NCBI RefSeq assembly: GCF_000284035.1
Contig: NC_016887.1
Coordinates: 5,208,001 to 5,272,000 of the forward strand
Direction of reading: 5' to 3'
DNA: 64,000 nucleotides
From: Nocardia cyriacigeorgica GUH-2
GTDB lineage: Bacteria; Actinomycetota; Actinomycetes; Mycobacteriales; Mycobacteriaceae
Shown here: one piece after another, positions 33,787-40,627 of the stretch
Layout: the number at the start of each line of letters is the position of its first letter
How positions within the stretch are numbered: position 1 is the first letter of the stretch
Notes under the pieces: model-generated
The model's input: only the letters and a program-made list of their open reading frames with translations
What the model was told of the DNA's origin: nothing
Databases searched by the model: none
Program-made: the position numbers and the translations under genes

Positions 33787-34196
33787 CCAACCCGAACCCG
33801 AACAGCACCACGGACGAGAACCTGAATTGGCTGGTCGCCCGGTTCACCCGGGACGTACCCGGTGTCTCCCACGCGGTCCTGGTGTCGGCGGACGGCCTGT
33901 TGCAGGCCACCAGCCCGCATCTGCCCGCCGACCGCGCCGAACAGCTGGCCGCGGTGACCGCCGGCCTGGCGAGTCTGTCCACCGGTGCCGCACAGCTTTT
34001 CGACGGCGGCAAGGTGATGCAGTCGATCGTGGAGATGCAACGCGGCTACCTGCTGGTGATGAGCGTCGGCAACGGCTCGCATCTGGCGGTGCTGGCGAAC
34101 AAGTCGCACGATATCGGCCGCATCGGCTACGAGATGGCGTTGCTGGTCGATCGAGTGGGCTCGGTGGTTTCCGCCACCGCCCGCACTGCCGTCTGA
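33783..34196 (+). CDS. cvnB: Conservon roadblock/LC7 protein CvnB
   Basis: The 137-aa protein has the roadblock/LC7 fold: LNWLVARFTRDVPGVSHAVL, VSADGLLQATSPHLP and GYLLVMSVGNGSHLAVLA. Such proteins act as platforms or GTPase activators in bacterial polarity and signalling. Its ATG overlaps the cvnA stop by 4 nt, and cvnC begins 7 bp after its end. Confidence 0.94.
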   Translation: MTNPNPNSTTDENLNWLVARFTRDVPGVSHAVLVSADGLLQATSPHLPADRAEQLAAVTAGLASLSTGAAQLFDGGKVMQSIVEMQRGYLLVMSVGNGSHLAVLANKSHDIGRIGYEMALLVDRVGSVVSATARTAV

Positions 34197-34203
34197 GTGA
34201 TCC

Positions 34204-34578
34204 ATGTCCTCATTCGGCTCCGGGCCGTACAACCGGCCAACCACTCGCGTCAGACCCTATGCCCTGACGTCGGGGCGCACCGAGCCGGCGGTCGACCTGC
34301 CGCTGGAGGCGGTCATCGAGACCATCTCCTATACCCCGCGCGGTGAGTGGCCCTCCGGTGATATCCGCATCGAAATCCTGCGTCTCGGTGCGCACCTGCT
34401 CTCAGTTGCCGAAATCGCCGCACACCTGGATCGTCCGCTCGGTATGGTCCGGGTCGTTATCGGCGATCTCGTCGTGGACGGGAACCTGCGAGTGCATTCG
34501 ACTCTGACCGAACAGGCGAGCTATGACGAACGCCGTTCCCTGATGGAGAGGACATTGCGTGGACTCCGTGCCCTATAG
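34204..34578 (+). CDS. cvnC: Conservon DUF742 protein CvnC
   Basis: The 124-aa protein belongs to DUF742: VRPYALTSGRTEPA near the start, then LLSVAEIAAHLDRPLGMVRVVIGDLVVDGNL, a winged-helix-like core, and the terminal MERTLRGLRAL helix. Its last 20 bases overlap the start of cvnD. Confidence 0.94.
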   Translation: MSSFGSGPYNRPTTRVRPYALTSGRTEPAVDLPLEAVIETISYTPRGEWPSGDIRIEILRLGAHLLSVAEIAAHLDRPLGMVRVVIGDLVVDGNLRVHSTLTEQASYDERRSLMERTLRGLRAL

Positions 34579-35194
34579 GAGACCGGATCGGGGCTCCGCG
34601 CCCGAGGACACCGACAACCGCACCGCGTCGACCAAGATCGTCGTCGCCGGTGGTTTCGGTGCGGGCAAGACCACTTTCGTCGGTGCGGTCTCGGAGATCG
34701 TTCCGCTGCGCACCGAGGCGATGGTCACCCGGTTCTCCGACGGTATCGACGATCTCGCCGATACCCCGGAGAAGGAGACGACCACCGTCGCCATGGATTT
34801 CGGCCGGATCATCCTGCCGGGCAATCTGGTGCTCTACCTGTTCGGCACGCCCGGCCAGCGCCGGTTCTGGTTCATGTGGGACGACCTGATCCGCGGTGCC
34901 ATCGGCGCCGTGGTGCTCATCGATACCCGCAGGCTGGAGGACAGCTTCGCGGCCGTCGACTTCTTCGAGGCGCGCAAGCTGCCGTTCCTGATCGCGGTCA
35001 ACCGTTTCCCGGATGCCCCGCGGTTCCCGATCGCGGAGTTGCGTGAGGCGCTGTCGGTGCGTCCCGGTGTGCCGATCGTGGACATCGACGCGCGCAACGC
35101 GGTCGAGGTGCGCCAGGCGCTGGCCGCGGTCACCGAGTACGCGATCTCGGAATTGCAGGCCATGGAACTGGAAGGGGCCGCCCGGCATGGCTGA
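34559..35194 (+). CDS. cvnD: Conservon GTPase CvnD
   Basis: The 211-aa GTPase starts at GTG 34559 inside the end of cvnC. The P-loop is GGFGAGKTTF, followed by the G3-type FGTPGQRRF (Gln in the switch II position is retained) and NRFPDAP in place of NKxD. This matches the MglA-like/ATP-GTP-binding proteins of actinobacterial conservons. It is the G-protein output of the CvnABCD complex. Confidence 0.94.
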   Translation: MDSVPYRRPDRGSAPEDTDNRTASTKIVVAGGFGAGKTTFVGAVSEIVPLRTEAMVTRFSDGIDDLADTPEKETTTVAMDFGRIILPGNLVLYLFGTPGQRRFWFMWDDLIRGAIGAVVLIDTRRLEDSFAAVDFFEARKLPFLIAVNRFPDAPRFPIAELREALSVRPGVPIVDIDARNAVEVRQALAAVTEYAISELQAMELEGAARHG

Positions 35195-36005
35195 CACGCT
35201 GGCTTCGGCGACCGGTCTGCTCGCGGCCGACGCGAACGCCGAGATGGAGTGGTTCGCGATGGGTTATTGGCTCATCGGGCTGTCGCTGGGAATGTCCGCG
35301 CTCGGCGCGCTGGTCGGACTGGCCTGTGTGGTGCACGGCCGGCGTTCGGCCCGGTTCCGTCCGGTCTGGCTGGCCGCGGCGGCGGTGTCGATGGGCGGTG
35401 TCGGGATCTGGCTGGCGACGGCGGTCCCGCTGCTCGGGGTGGCGGTGCCGGGGGCGGTGCTGCGTTATGACGCGGCCACACTGGGTGTTTCGCTGGCGGT
35501 GATCGTCATCGCGGTGTTCGCCGGGCTGGTGATCGCCGGACGCGAGCTGCGGTGGCCGCGACTGCTGACCGGCGGGCTGGTGATCGGACTCGGCGGGGGG
35601 CTGATGCAGTACCTGCAGCTGTCTTCGGTGGACGTGCAGGGCTCGGTCGAGCTGACGGTGTGGCTGCTGGTGGTGGCGACGCTGATCGCGGTGCTGCTGG
35701 CGATCGCCGGCCTGTGGGTGTTCCAGTCGCGGCAGGTGCTCGCCGCGCGGATCGCGACGATCGTGGTGTTCGCCGTCGGTGTGGCCGCGGTGTACTACAC
35801 CGGGGTGGCCGCGCTCGGGTTCAGTATCGACGATGCTGCCGAGTCCCCGGCCGGGATGCAGTTGTTCGACTTCGTGTTCCCGATGTTCGTGCTCGGTTCG
35901 CTGGCGCTGGCGTTGCCGATCACCGCGGTGCTGGTGGCGCCGGATCGCCGGGAGTTGGCCGCGGTGGATCCGACGCCGCGTCCGGTGCTCGAGCCGGCGC
36001 ACTGA
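35187..36005 (+). CDS. MHYT-like integral membrane protein attached to the conservon
   Basis: The 272-aa protein starts at ATG 35187, overlapping the cvnD stop by 8 nt, so it is co-translated with the conservon. It has seven hydrophobic helices with the MHYT-family pattern: WLIGLSLGMSALGALVGLA, VSMGGVGIWLATAV, then GGGLMQYLQLSSVDVQGS where the canonical MHYTGM reads MQYLQL. MHYT domains are thought to bind metal and sense diatomic gases; here the His is missing from that motif. A soluble output domain is absent, so it probably signals through CvnA-D. Confidence 0.75.
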   Translation: MADTLASATGLLAADANAEMEWFAMGYWLIGLSLGMSALGALVGLACVVHGRRSARFRPVWLAAAAVSMGGVGIWLATAVPLLGVAVPGAVLRYDAATLGVSLAVIVIAVFAGLVIAGRELRWPRLLTGGLVIGLGGGLMQYLQLSSVDVQGSVELTVWLLVVATLIAVLLAIAGLWVFQSRQVLAARIATIVVFAVGVAAVYYTGVAALGFSIDDAAESPAGMQLFDFVFPMFVLGSLALALPITAVLVAPDRRELAAVDPTPRPVLEPAH

Positions 36006-36022
36006 GGTCGGGCGGGGGCGCG

Positions 36023-36301
36023 GTGACGGCCGAGCAGGAAGCGCTGTTGCGTGAGTTGCGTGCGCAGATCGGAGAATTGCGCACCGAGGTCAGTGACCTG
36101 GAGGCGACCGTCGCCGATCTGGTGGATCGGGTCGAGCAGTTGGCCGGGCCGTCGCTGTGGGGGCTGTTGTCGCTGCCCGCGGCGGTGATCGGGGAGGTGT
36201 TGCGCCGGGTCGGGGCGGCGGTGCAGGTGCTGCCGGGGTTGCCGTGCTGCGGGGGTGCGGATTCCGGCGCGGCCGAGCGCGCTGAGGCCGATCGCGGCTG
36301 A
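36023..36301 (+). CDS. Small coiled-coil protein following the conservon
   Basis: The 92-aa product starts at GTG 36023, 18 bp after the MHYT-like gene. Residues 4-48 form a coiled coil (EALLRELRAQIGELRTEVSD, then LEATVADLVDRVEQL), followed by an amphipathic segment and a CC pair in LPGLPCCGG. No family is recognised. Tight spacing suggests it belongs to the conservon operon. Confidence 0.6.
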   Translation: MTAEQEALLRELRAQIGELRTEVSDLEATVADLVDRVEQLAGPSLWGLLSLPAAVIGEVLRRVGAAVQVLPGLPCCGGADSGAAERAEADRG

Positions 36302-36733
36302 GGTCGCGGAGCGCGCGAGTCGAGAATCGCGGCAGGTGCGGTGGTTTCGGCGAGGGCCGGAGAATTCTTGGCGATGAGCGGGTTCTCCTTTTCAGGAGAA
36401 CCCGCCCTCCCGAACGAGGGTACCGGCGGGCGATCCCGAAATCATCAGTGCGGCCGGACTTTTACTCAGGCCAAAAACCAACTCTCGGTACGAAATTCGA
36501 GAGTCGGCAATCCACTCGCAATCAGTACTTCGACTGTATCGCCAAGTCGGTTCGGCGCCAAGGATAACCAGCCGATTGCCATCGGTTCGTGATCGCCGTA
36601 AGCGTATGCCGGGTGAACCGCCGGGAAATAGTGGCGCGCCGGTAGCCGACTTCTGTTCGAGTTCAGGCCCCCTGACACGATTCTGCGCGCTATCGTCGCA
36701 TCGCACATGCAGGTTCGTCCGAAGGAGTTTCGT
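36302..36733. other. Intergenic region between conservon and 74-aa gene
   Basis: A terminator hairpin lies at 36378-36405. The rest is less GC-rich than the flanks and holds no convincing gene. Confidence 0.5.
36378..36405 (+). terminator. Terminator of the conservon operon
   Basis: An 11-bp perfect stem (GCGGGTTCTCC with GGAGAACCCGC) encloses the loop TTTTCA. No long T run follows. Confidence 0.75.
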
Positions 36734-36958
36734 ATGGCCGTCAACGTTGTGCTCGACAAGGTGCTCGACAAGGAGTACGAGAACAAGTCCCTCGCGGAGA
36801 TCCTCGCCGCGCCCCCGTCGGCGCTCGCCGGCCTCACCGAGGCTCACGACAAACAGCTGCTGGACGCTCTGAAGATCAAGTCCATTGCAGATCTGGGCAA
36901 CAACAAGTTCTTCCAGCTCGCCGCGGCGCTGGTTGCGCTCAAAGAGCAAGAAGGCTGA
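36734..36958 (+). CDS. Conserved 74-aa protein with helical-hairpin domain
   Basis: It starts at ATG 36734 with a strong GAAGGAG site 6 nt upstream. The sequence is helical: VVLDKVLDKEYENKSLAEIL, then APPSALAGLTEAHDKQLLDAL and IKSIADLGNNKFFQLAAALV. The phrase LDALKIKSIADLGNNKFF is like a helix-hairpin-helix step that places IADL before a conserved hairpin. I recognise no named function. It is monocistronic, followed by a terminator, and its initiation region suggests high expression. Confidence 0.75.
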   Translation: MAVNVVLDKVLDKEYENKSLAEILAAPPSALAGLTEAHDKQLLDALKIKSIADLGNNKFFQLAAALVALKEQEG

Positions 36959-36976
36959 GTACACAGGCGAACTGAA

Positions 36977-37010
36977 CAGGGCGGCGCCGCGATGACGCGA
37001 TGCCGCCCTG
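36977..37010. terminator. Terminator after the 74-aa gene, possibly shared with rpmF
   Basis: A stem of CAGGGCGGC with GCCGCCCTG, with an inner GCGCCGCGATGACGCG loop region, lies between convergent genes. Confidence 0.7.
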
Positions 37011-37034
37011 CGCATTGCGGGCGAACGGAATGCC

Positions 37035-37208
37035 TCAGATCCGTTCCGGGTCGATCAGCCCGCGACGCACCGCTTGGACAAGGCGGCGCGGAACCCGATG
37101 CACGACACCGCCGACCGTAACCGGCACCAGATCCGGCGGTGTCGCTTTCCAGTTCGAGCGCCGGCTGCGGGTATTGGACCGCGACATCTTGCGCTTGGGA
37201 ACCGCCAT
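37035..37208 (-). CDS. rpmF: 50S ribosomal protein L32, cysteine-free paralogue
   Basis: The 57-aa protein has the L32 start MAVPKRKMSRSNTRSRRSNW but lacks the four Cys of the zinc-binding form. Such C-minus paralogues replace zinc-binding L32 when zinc is scarce. It is 1 bp from the L31 gene and points away from the divergent Zur-type promoter region, as third gene after cobW-like and rpmE. Confidence 0.9.
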   Translation of the reverse strand: MAVPKRKMSRSNTRSRRSNWKATPPDLVPVTVGGVVHRVPRRLVQAVRRGLIDPERI

Positions 37209-37209
37209 G

Positions 37210-37494
37210 TCAGCCCTCCCCTCGTCCGGGCTGGGGCTGCGCACCGCGCGCCCGCCTGCCATATCTGCGCTCGAACTTCTCCACCCGGCCCTGGGTATCG
37301 AGCACCCGGTGGGCGCCGGTCCAGAACGGGTGGGAATCCGCGGTGACGTCGACCACCAGCAAGGGGTAGGTCTGCCCGTCGGTCCACTCCACCGTCCGGT
37401 CACTGGTGGCGGTGGACCTGGTCAGGAACCGTTTGCCGGTGCTCGAATCCTCGAACACCACCGGGTGGTAGTCCGGGTGTATCCCTGCTTTCAT
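37210..37494 (-). CDS. rpmE2: 50S ribosomal protein L31 type B (zinc-independent)
   Basis: The 94-aa protein has the L31B signature: MKAGIHPDYHPVVFEDSSTG, LTRSTATS and SHPFWTGAHRVLDTQGRVEKF. The CxxC motifs of type A are absent. Type B L31 is used under zinc limitation and is under Zur control in many actinobacteria. The C-terminal tail (RRARGAQPQPGRGEG) is basic and disordered. Confidence 0.93.
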   Translation of the reverse strand: MKAGIHPDYHPVVFEDSSTGKRFLTRSTATSDRTVEWTDGQTYPLLVVDVTADSHPFWTGAHRVLDTQGRVEKFERRYGRRARGAQPQPGRGEG

Positions 37495-37536
37495 CGGTCG
37501 TCCTTTCTGTCGTGAAGTCTTTCCGGGCGCAGCCGT

Positions 37537-38826
37537 TCAGTCAGCGCTGCGCTGGTCTCCGGCGATGGGCAGTCCGGTGGACTCACCGGATTCGCACGGG
37601 TCGGCATGCCACTCGCCGAACGGGTCGTCCCACTGCGCCACTCGCTCGGGCGCCCGCTCCACCAACCGCAGCTCGTCGTCTTCGACCAGCGCCCAGTGCA
37701 GGGCGTGGCGGATATCGGCGGGATCGGCGTCGTGCACCAGGATCACCAGCGAGACATCGCGGTCGCCGAAACGGTCGTCCCAGCGCAGCGCCGCCATGGC
37801 CCGGCGATCCGGGTCGGCGTCGGCGAGTTCGTCGGGCGTCATCGCGGCCAGCCAGCGACCGGCGCCGCCGACCCGCAGCCCGCCACCGGCCGATTCCAGC
37901 CAGACCACTTCCTCCGGCTGGGTGGCCAGCCACAACCGGCCGCGCGCGGTGACCACGCCCTCGAACAGCACATCCAGCGCCTCGTGCAGCCGTCCCGGAT
38001 GGAACGGGCGGCCGGCGGCGAATTCCACCAGCGTCACCCCGTGCTCGGTACCCAGCGGCGGTTGGCCGCGCAGCAGCGGCGCGTGCGCGTCGAACACCCG
38101 GCCGCGGCGCGAGTCCGCCGGGATCCGGCCGATCAGCGCGTCCACCTCGGCCGGGGCGATCGGCTCGGCGGTGCCCCAGTACACCGGCGCCTGCGGGACC
38201 AGGCGGCTGAACACGGCACCGAGACGTTCGCGATCCAGCGCGTCGACCTGGTGGGCGCCGGTGACGACGAGCCCGTCGGCGAAATCGACCTGGCCGACCG
38301 CGACCTGGGCCACCGTGCGGTCGTCGTCGGCGGTGGCGAGACCGCATTCGGCAAGGGTGTCGTCACCGGTGGCCTCGGCCAGCCAAATCCGGGCATCGGC
38401 GCAGGTCAGCACGGCTTCGATACGCACGTCGCGACGCGCCGGGCCGTCGATGCGGCCGACCACACCCGCGACGACGACGTCATCGATGGCCTGGCAGACC
38501 GCTTCGGCTTCGAACGCCGGGTCCAGAGCGAGCACGATGCGCGTCACCGAATCGCGGGCGGCCAGCGTGCACAGCAGCGGGAGCAGATCCGCGCGCAGGG
38601 TGCAGGACACGCACCCATGCGCCAGCTCCAGGACTTCGACGCTCTCCTTGACGCCCTCGCGCACCGTCCGGCGGACGATGCCCTCCCGCAGTTCGGCCAG
38701 ATCGTGGCGCACGACGACGGTGCCGGGGGCAGTGCCCAACGCCCGCGCCACCTGGTCGACTCCCTCGGTGGCGCGGCCCGAGGCCCCGGCGACCACCACG
38801 ACCGGTGTTCTGCGATCGGGAATCAC
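37537..38826 (-). CDS. CobW-like (Rv0106-type) GTPase-family protein with degenerate P-loop
   Basis: The 429-aa protein starts at GTG 38826. It matches the COG0523/CobW layout: an N-terminal nucleotide domain with the metal motif region GCVSCTLRADLLPL, DALDRERLG, and a C-terminal CobW domain (FHPGRLHEALDVLFEGVVTARGRLW, WLESAGGGLRVGGAGRWL). The P-loop GxxGxGKT is replaced by AGASGRATEGV, and CxCC reads CVSC. I recall the same decay in M. tuberculosis Rv0106, so the subfamily may not hydrolyse GTP as classic zinc chaperones do. It diverges from rpmB across two Zur-like boxes, implying induction in zinc starvation. Confidence 0.88.
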   Translation of the reverse strand: MIPDRRTPVVVVAGASGRATEGVDQVARALGTAPGTVVVRHDLAELREGIVRRTVREGVKESVEVLELAHGCVSCTLRADLLPLLCTLAARDSVTRIVLALDPAFEAEAVCQAIDDVVVAGVVGRIDGPARRDVRIEAVLTCADARIWLAEATGDDTLAECGLATADDDRTVAQVAVGQVDFADGLVVTGAHQVDALDRERLGAVFSRLVPQAPVYWGTAEPIAPAEVDALIGRIPADSRRGRVFDAHAPLLRGQPPLGTEHGVTLVEFAAGRPFHPGRLHEALDVLFEGVVTARGRLWLATQPEEVVWLESAGGGLRVGGAGRWLAAMTPDELADADPDRRAMAALRWDDRFGDRDVSLVILVHDADPADIRHALHWALVEDDELRLVERAPERVAQWDDPFGEWHADPCESGESTGLPIAGDQRSAD

Positions 38827-38838
38827 AGCAACCCCTTT

Positions 38839-38859
38839 CGGTAACGGTTTTCATTAACG
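38839..38859. promoter_or_regulatory. Zur-like box 1 (cobW side)
   Basis: On the minus strand the site reads TTAATGAAAACCGTTACC, close to the mycobacterial Zur consensus TAATGAAAATGATTATCA. It begins 13 bp upstream of the cobW-like GTG. Zinc-loaded Zur would repress here. Confidence 0.7.
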
Positions 38860-38889
38860 GCTCGCCACACGGTACAGTGCGGAACGGTC

Positions 38890-38912
38890 GTTGTCGAAAA
38901 CGATTGTCATCA
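38890..38912. promoter_or_regulatory. Zur-like box 2 (rpmB side)
   Basis: The plus strand reads TTGTCGAAAACGATTGTCAT, again close to TGAAAATGATTATCA with quasi-palindromic TGTC-GACA ends. It lies 21 bp upstream of the rpmB ATG, overlapping the expected promoter. Confidence 0.7.
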
Positions 38913-38932
38913 CCTATTGGAGGGAGCCCGCC

Positions 38933-39169
38933 ATGTCGGCCCACTGCCAGGTCACCGGCCGCCGGCCCGGTTTCGGCAAGTCCGTCTCGCATTCACACAA
39001 GCGGACCAACCGGCGCTGGAACCCGAACATCCAGCGCAAGACCTACTACCTGCCCAGCGAAGACCGCCGCATCACGCTCACCGTCTCGGCCAAGGGCATC
39101 AAGACCATCGACCGCGACGGGATCGAGGCCGTGGTGGCCCGCATCCGGGCGCGCGGCGACAAGATCTGA
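38933..39169 (+). CDS. rpmB: 50S ribosomal protein L28, zinc-independent paralogue
   Basis: The 78-aa protein starts MSAHCQVTGRRPGFG at ATG 38933 after GGAGGGAG. It has KSVSHSHKRTNRRW and GIKTIDRDGIEAVVARIRARG. A single Cys remains and no CxxC zinc site is present. First gene of the plus-strand arm of the Zur-type cluster. Confidence 0.93.
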   Translation: MSAHCQVTGRRPGFGKSVSHSHKRTNRRWNPNIQRKTYYLPSEDRRITLTVSAKGIKTIDRDGIEAVVARIRARGDKI

Positions 39170-39182
39170 GCGGAGCATCACG

Positions 39183-39353
39183 ATGGCATCGAAATCGACC
39201 GACATCCGTCCGGTGATCAAGCTGAAGTCCACCGCGGGCACCGGCTACACCTACGTCACCCGCAAGAACCGGCGCAACGACCCCGACCGCATGGTGCTGC
39301 GCAAATACGATCCGGTGGTGCGCAGGCACGTGGACTTCCGAGAGGAACGCTGA
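39183..39353 (+). CDS. rpmG: 50S ribosomal protein L33, zinc-independent paralogue
   Basis: The 56-aa protein has L33 features (IRPVIKLKSTAGTGYTYVTR, KNRRNDPDRMVLRKYDP) and no Cys. It is 13 bp after rpmB and its TGA overlaps the rpsN ATG by one base (TGATG). Confidence 0.94.
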   Translation: MASKSTDIRPVIKLKSTAGTGYTYVTRKNRRNDPDRMVLRKYDPVVRRHVDFREER

Positions 39354-39658
39354 TGGCCAAGAAGTCCAAGATCGCCCGCAACGAACAGCGCAAACAGATC
39401 GTCGCTCGCTACGCCGCACGCCGCGCCGAGCTCAAGGAACTGATCCGCAACCCGGCCACCGGCGACGCCGAACGGGCCGCGGCCCAGTCCGCCCTACAGC
39501 GCCTGCCCCGCGACGCCAGTCCGGTACGATTGCGCAATCGGGACGCCGCAGACGGACGACCGCGCGGACATCTCCGGAAGTTCGGGCTCTCTCGGGTACG
39601 CGTACGCGAGCTGGCCCATCGGGGAGAGTTGCCCGGTGTGCACAAATCGAGCTGGTAG
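39353..39658 (+). CDS. rpsN: 30S ribosomal protein S14, zinc-independent paralogue
   Basis: The 101-aa S14 is the long, cysteine-free form: MAKKSKIARNEQRKQIVARY, LQRLPRDASPVRLRNRD and GHLRKFGLSRVRVRELA. The 61-aa zinc form has CxxC pairs that are missing here. It is coupled to rpmG and 33 bp before rpsR. Confidence 0.94.
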   Translation: MAKKSKIARNEQRKQIVARYAARRAELKELIRNPATGDAERAAAQSALQRLPRDASPVRLRNRDAADGRPRGHLRKFGLSRVRVRELAHRGELPGVHKSSW

Positions 39659-39691
39659 AACCACTGATCTCGTGAGTAAGGAACCCGACTT

Positions 39692-39946
39692 ATGGCAGTG
39701 AAGCGAGCACCGTCGAAGAAGGTCCGCGCCGAGCAGGCCCGCAGACCCAAGAAGAATCCGCTGATCGCCGCCGGCATCGAGACCGTCGACTACAAAGACG
39801 TCAACCTGCTGCGCACCTTCATCTCCGATCGAGGCAAGATCCGCAGCCGCCGCGTCACCGGCCTCACCCCGCAACAGCAGCGTCAGGTGGCGGTGGCGGT
39901 GAAGAACGCCAGGGAGATGGCGCTGCTCCCGTTCACCAGCCGCTGA
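39692..39946 (+). CDS. rpsR: 30S ribosomal protein S18 paralogue
   Basis: The 84-aa protein has the S18 core KNPLIAAGIETVDYKDVNLL, RTFISDRGKIRSRRVTGLTPQQQRQ and ends LLPFTSR. It lacks Cys. It is the last gene of the plus arm; a strong terminator follows at 40011. The order rpmB-rpmG-rpsN-rpsR is the same set as M. tuberculosis Rv2058c-Rv2055c. Confidence 0.94.
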   Translation: MAVKRAPSKKVRAEQARRPKKNPLIAAGIETVDYKDVNLLRTFISDRGKIRSRRVTGLTPQQQRQVAVAVKNAREMALLPFTSR

Positions 39947-40010
39947 GCCGCGCCGCCGCGTCCACCAGCTCGCGGCACCGCGACAACGCACGGCACCGAT
40001 CCCGCGCCGA

Positions 40011-40042
40011 ACAAGGCCCCCGATGCGTCATCGGGGGCCTTG
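40011..40042. terminator. Terminator of the zinc-starvation ribosomal operon
   Basis: A 15-bp stem (ACAAGGCCCCCGATG with CATCGGGGGCCTTGT) with a tiny loop follows rpsR. Confidence 0.85.
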
Positions 40043-40099
40043 TCGCGTCCGGGGCGAACGCGCAGCAGACGTGGCGACCGGCTGCGTTAAGGTGTGCCC

Positions 40100-40555
40100 A
40101 TGTCGCTGCGCCGTGGCTGTGCCACCCTGCTCGCCCTCGTCGTCACCGGACTGTCCGTCGTCGCCTGCGGCGGCTCCGATGACGATGCCGCACAAGAGGT
40201 TACGAGCTCGGTAACCACTTCCGCGCCGAGCACCCCGACCGAGAACCCGTCCGCCGCCACGGGCGAGCCGTTCACCGCCGACTCCACCATCGTCGGCGCC
40301 CACCCGATCCCGTTCACCTCGTGGACTGCCTTGCCCGGCAACCGGATCGCGATCAGCTTCGAGACCGGATCGCCGGAGTGCTACGGCGTGGACGCCACCG
40401 TCACCGAGACCGACGAGGCCGTCACCATCGAATTGCGTTCGGGCACACGGGCCGACGCGGTGGGCAAGATGTGCGTGATGATCGCGGTCTTCGGGACGCT
40501 GGAGTTGCAATTGCAGGCGCCGGTGGGTGATCGGGAAGTACGCAGCGCTGTGTGA
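40100..40555 (+). CDS. Small secreted lipoprotein
   Basis: The 151-aa precursor starts at ATG 40100 with AAGG upstream (GTG 40094 also in frame). The signal peptide ends in a lipobox, LSVVACGGSDDD, with Cys at residue 23. A Thr/Pro/Ser linker follows, then a beta-rich domain with SPECYGVDATVTETDEAVTI and a second Cys (GKMCVMIAVFG) that may form a disulfide. No family name; function unknown. Confidence 0.75.
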   Translation: MSLRRGCATLLALVVTGLSVVACGGSDDDAAQEVTSSVTTSAPSTPTENPSAATGEPFTADSTIVGAHPIPFTSWTALPGNRIAISFETGSPECYGVDATVTETDEAVTIELRSGTRADAVGKMCVMIAVFGTLELQLQAPVGDREVRSAV

Positions 40556-40627
40556 GGGAGCCCGAAACGACGGACACCGCGGCCCGGGCGTTGGCCCCGG
40601 ACGCGGCGTCTCGGCGTCGGTCGATTC

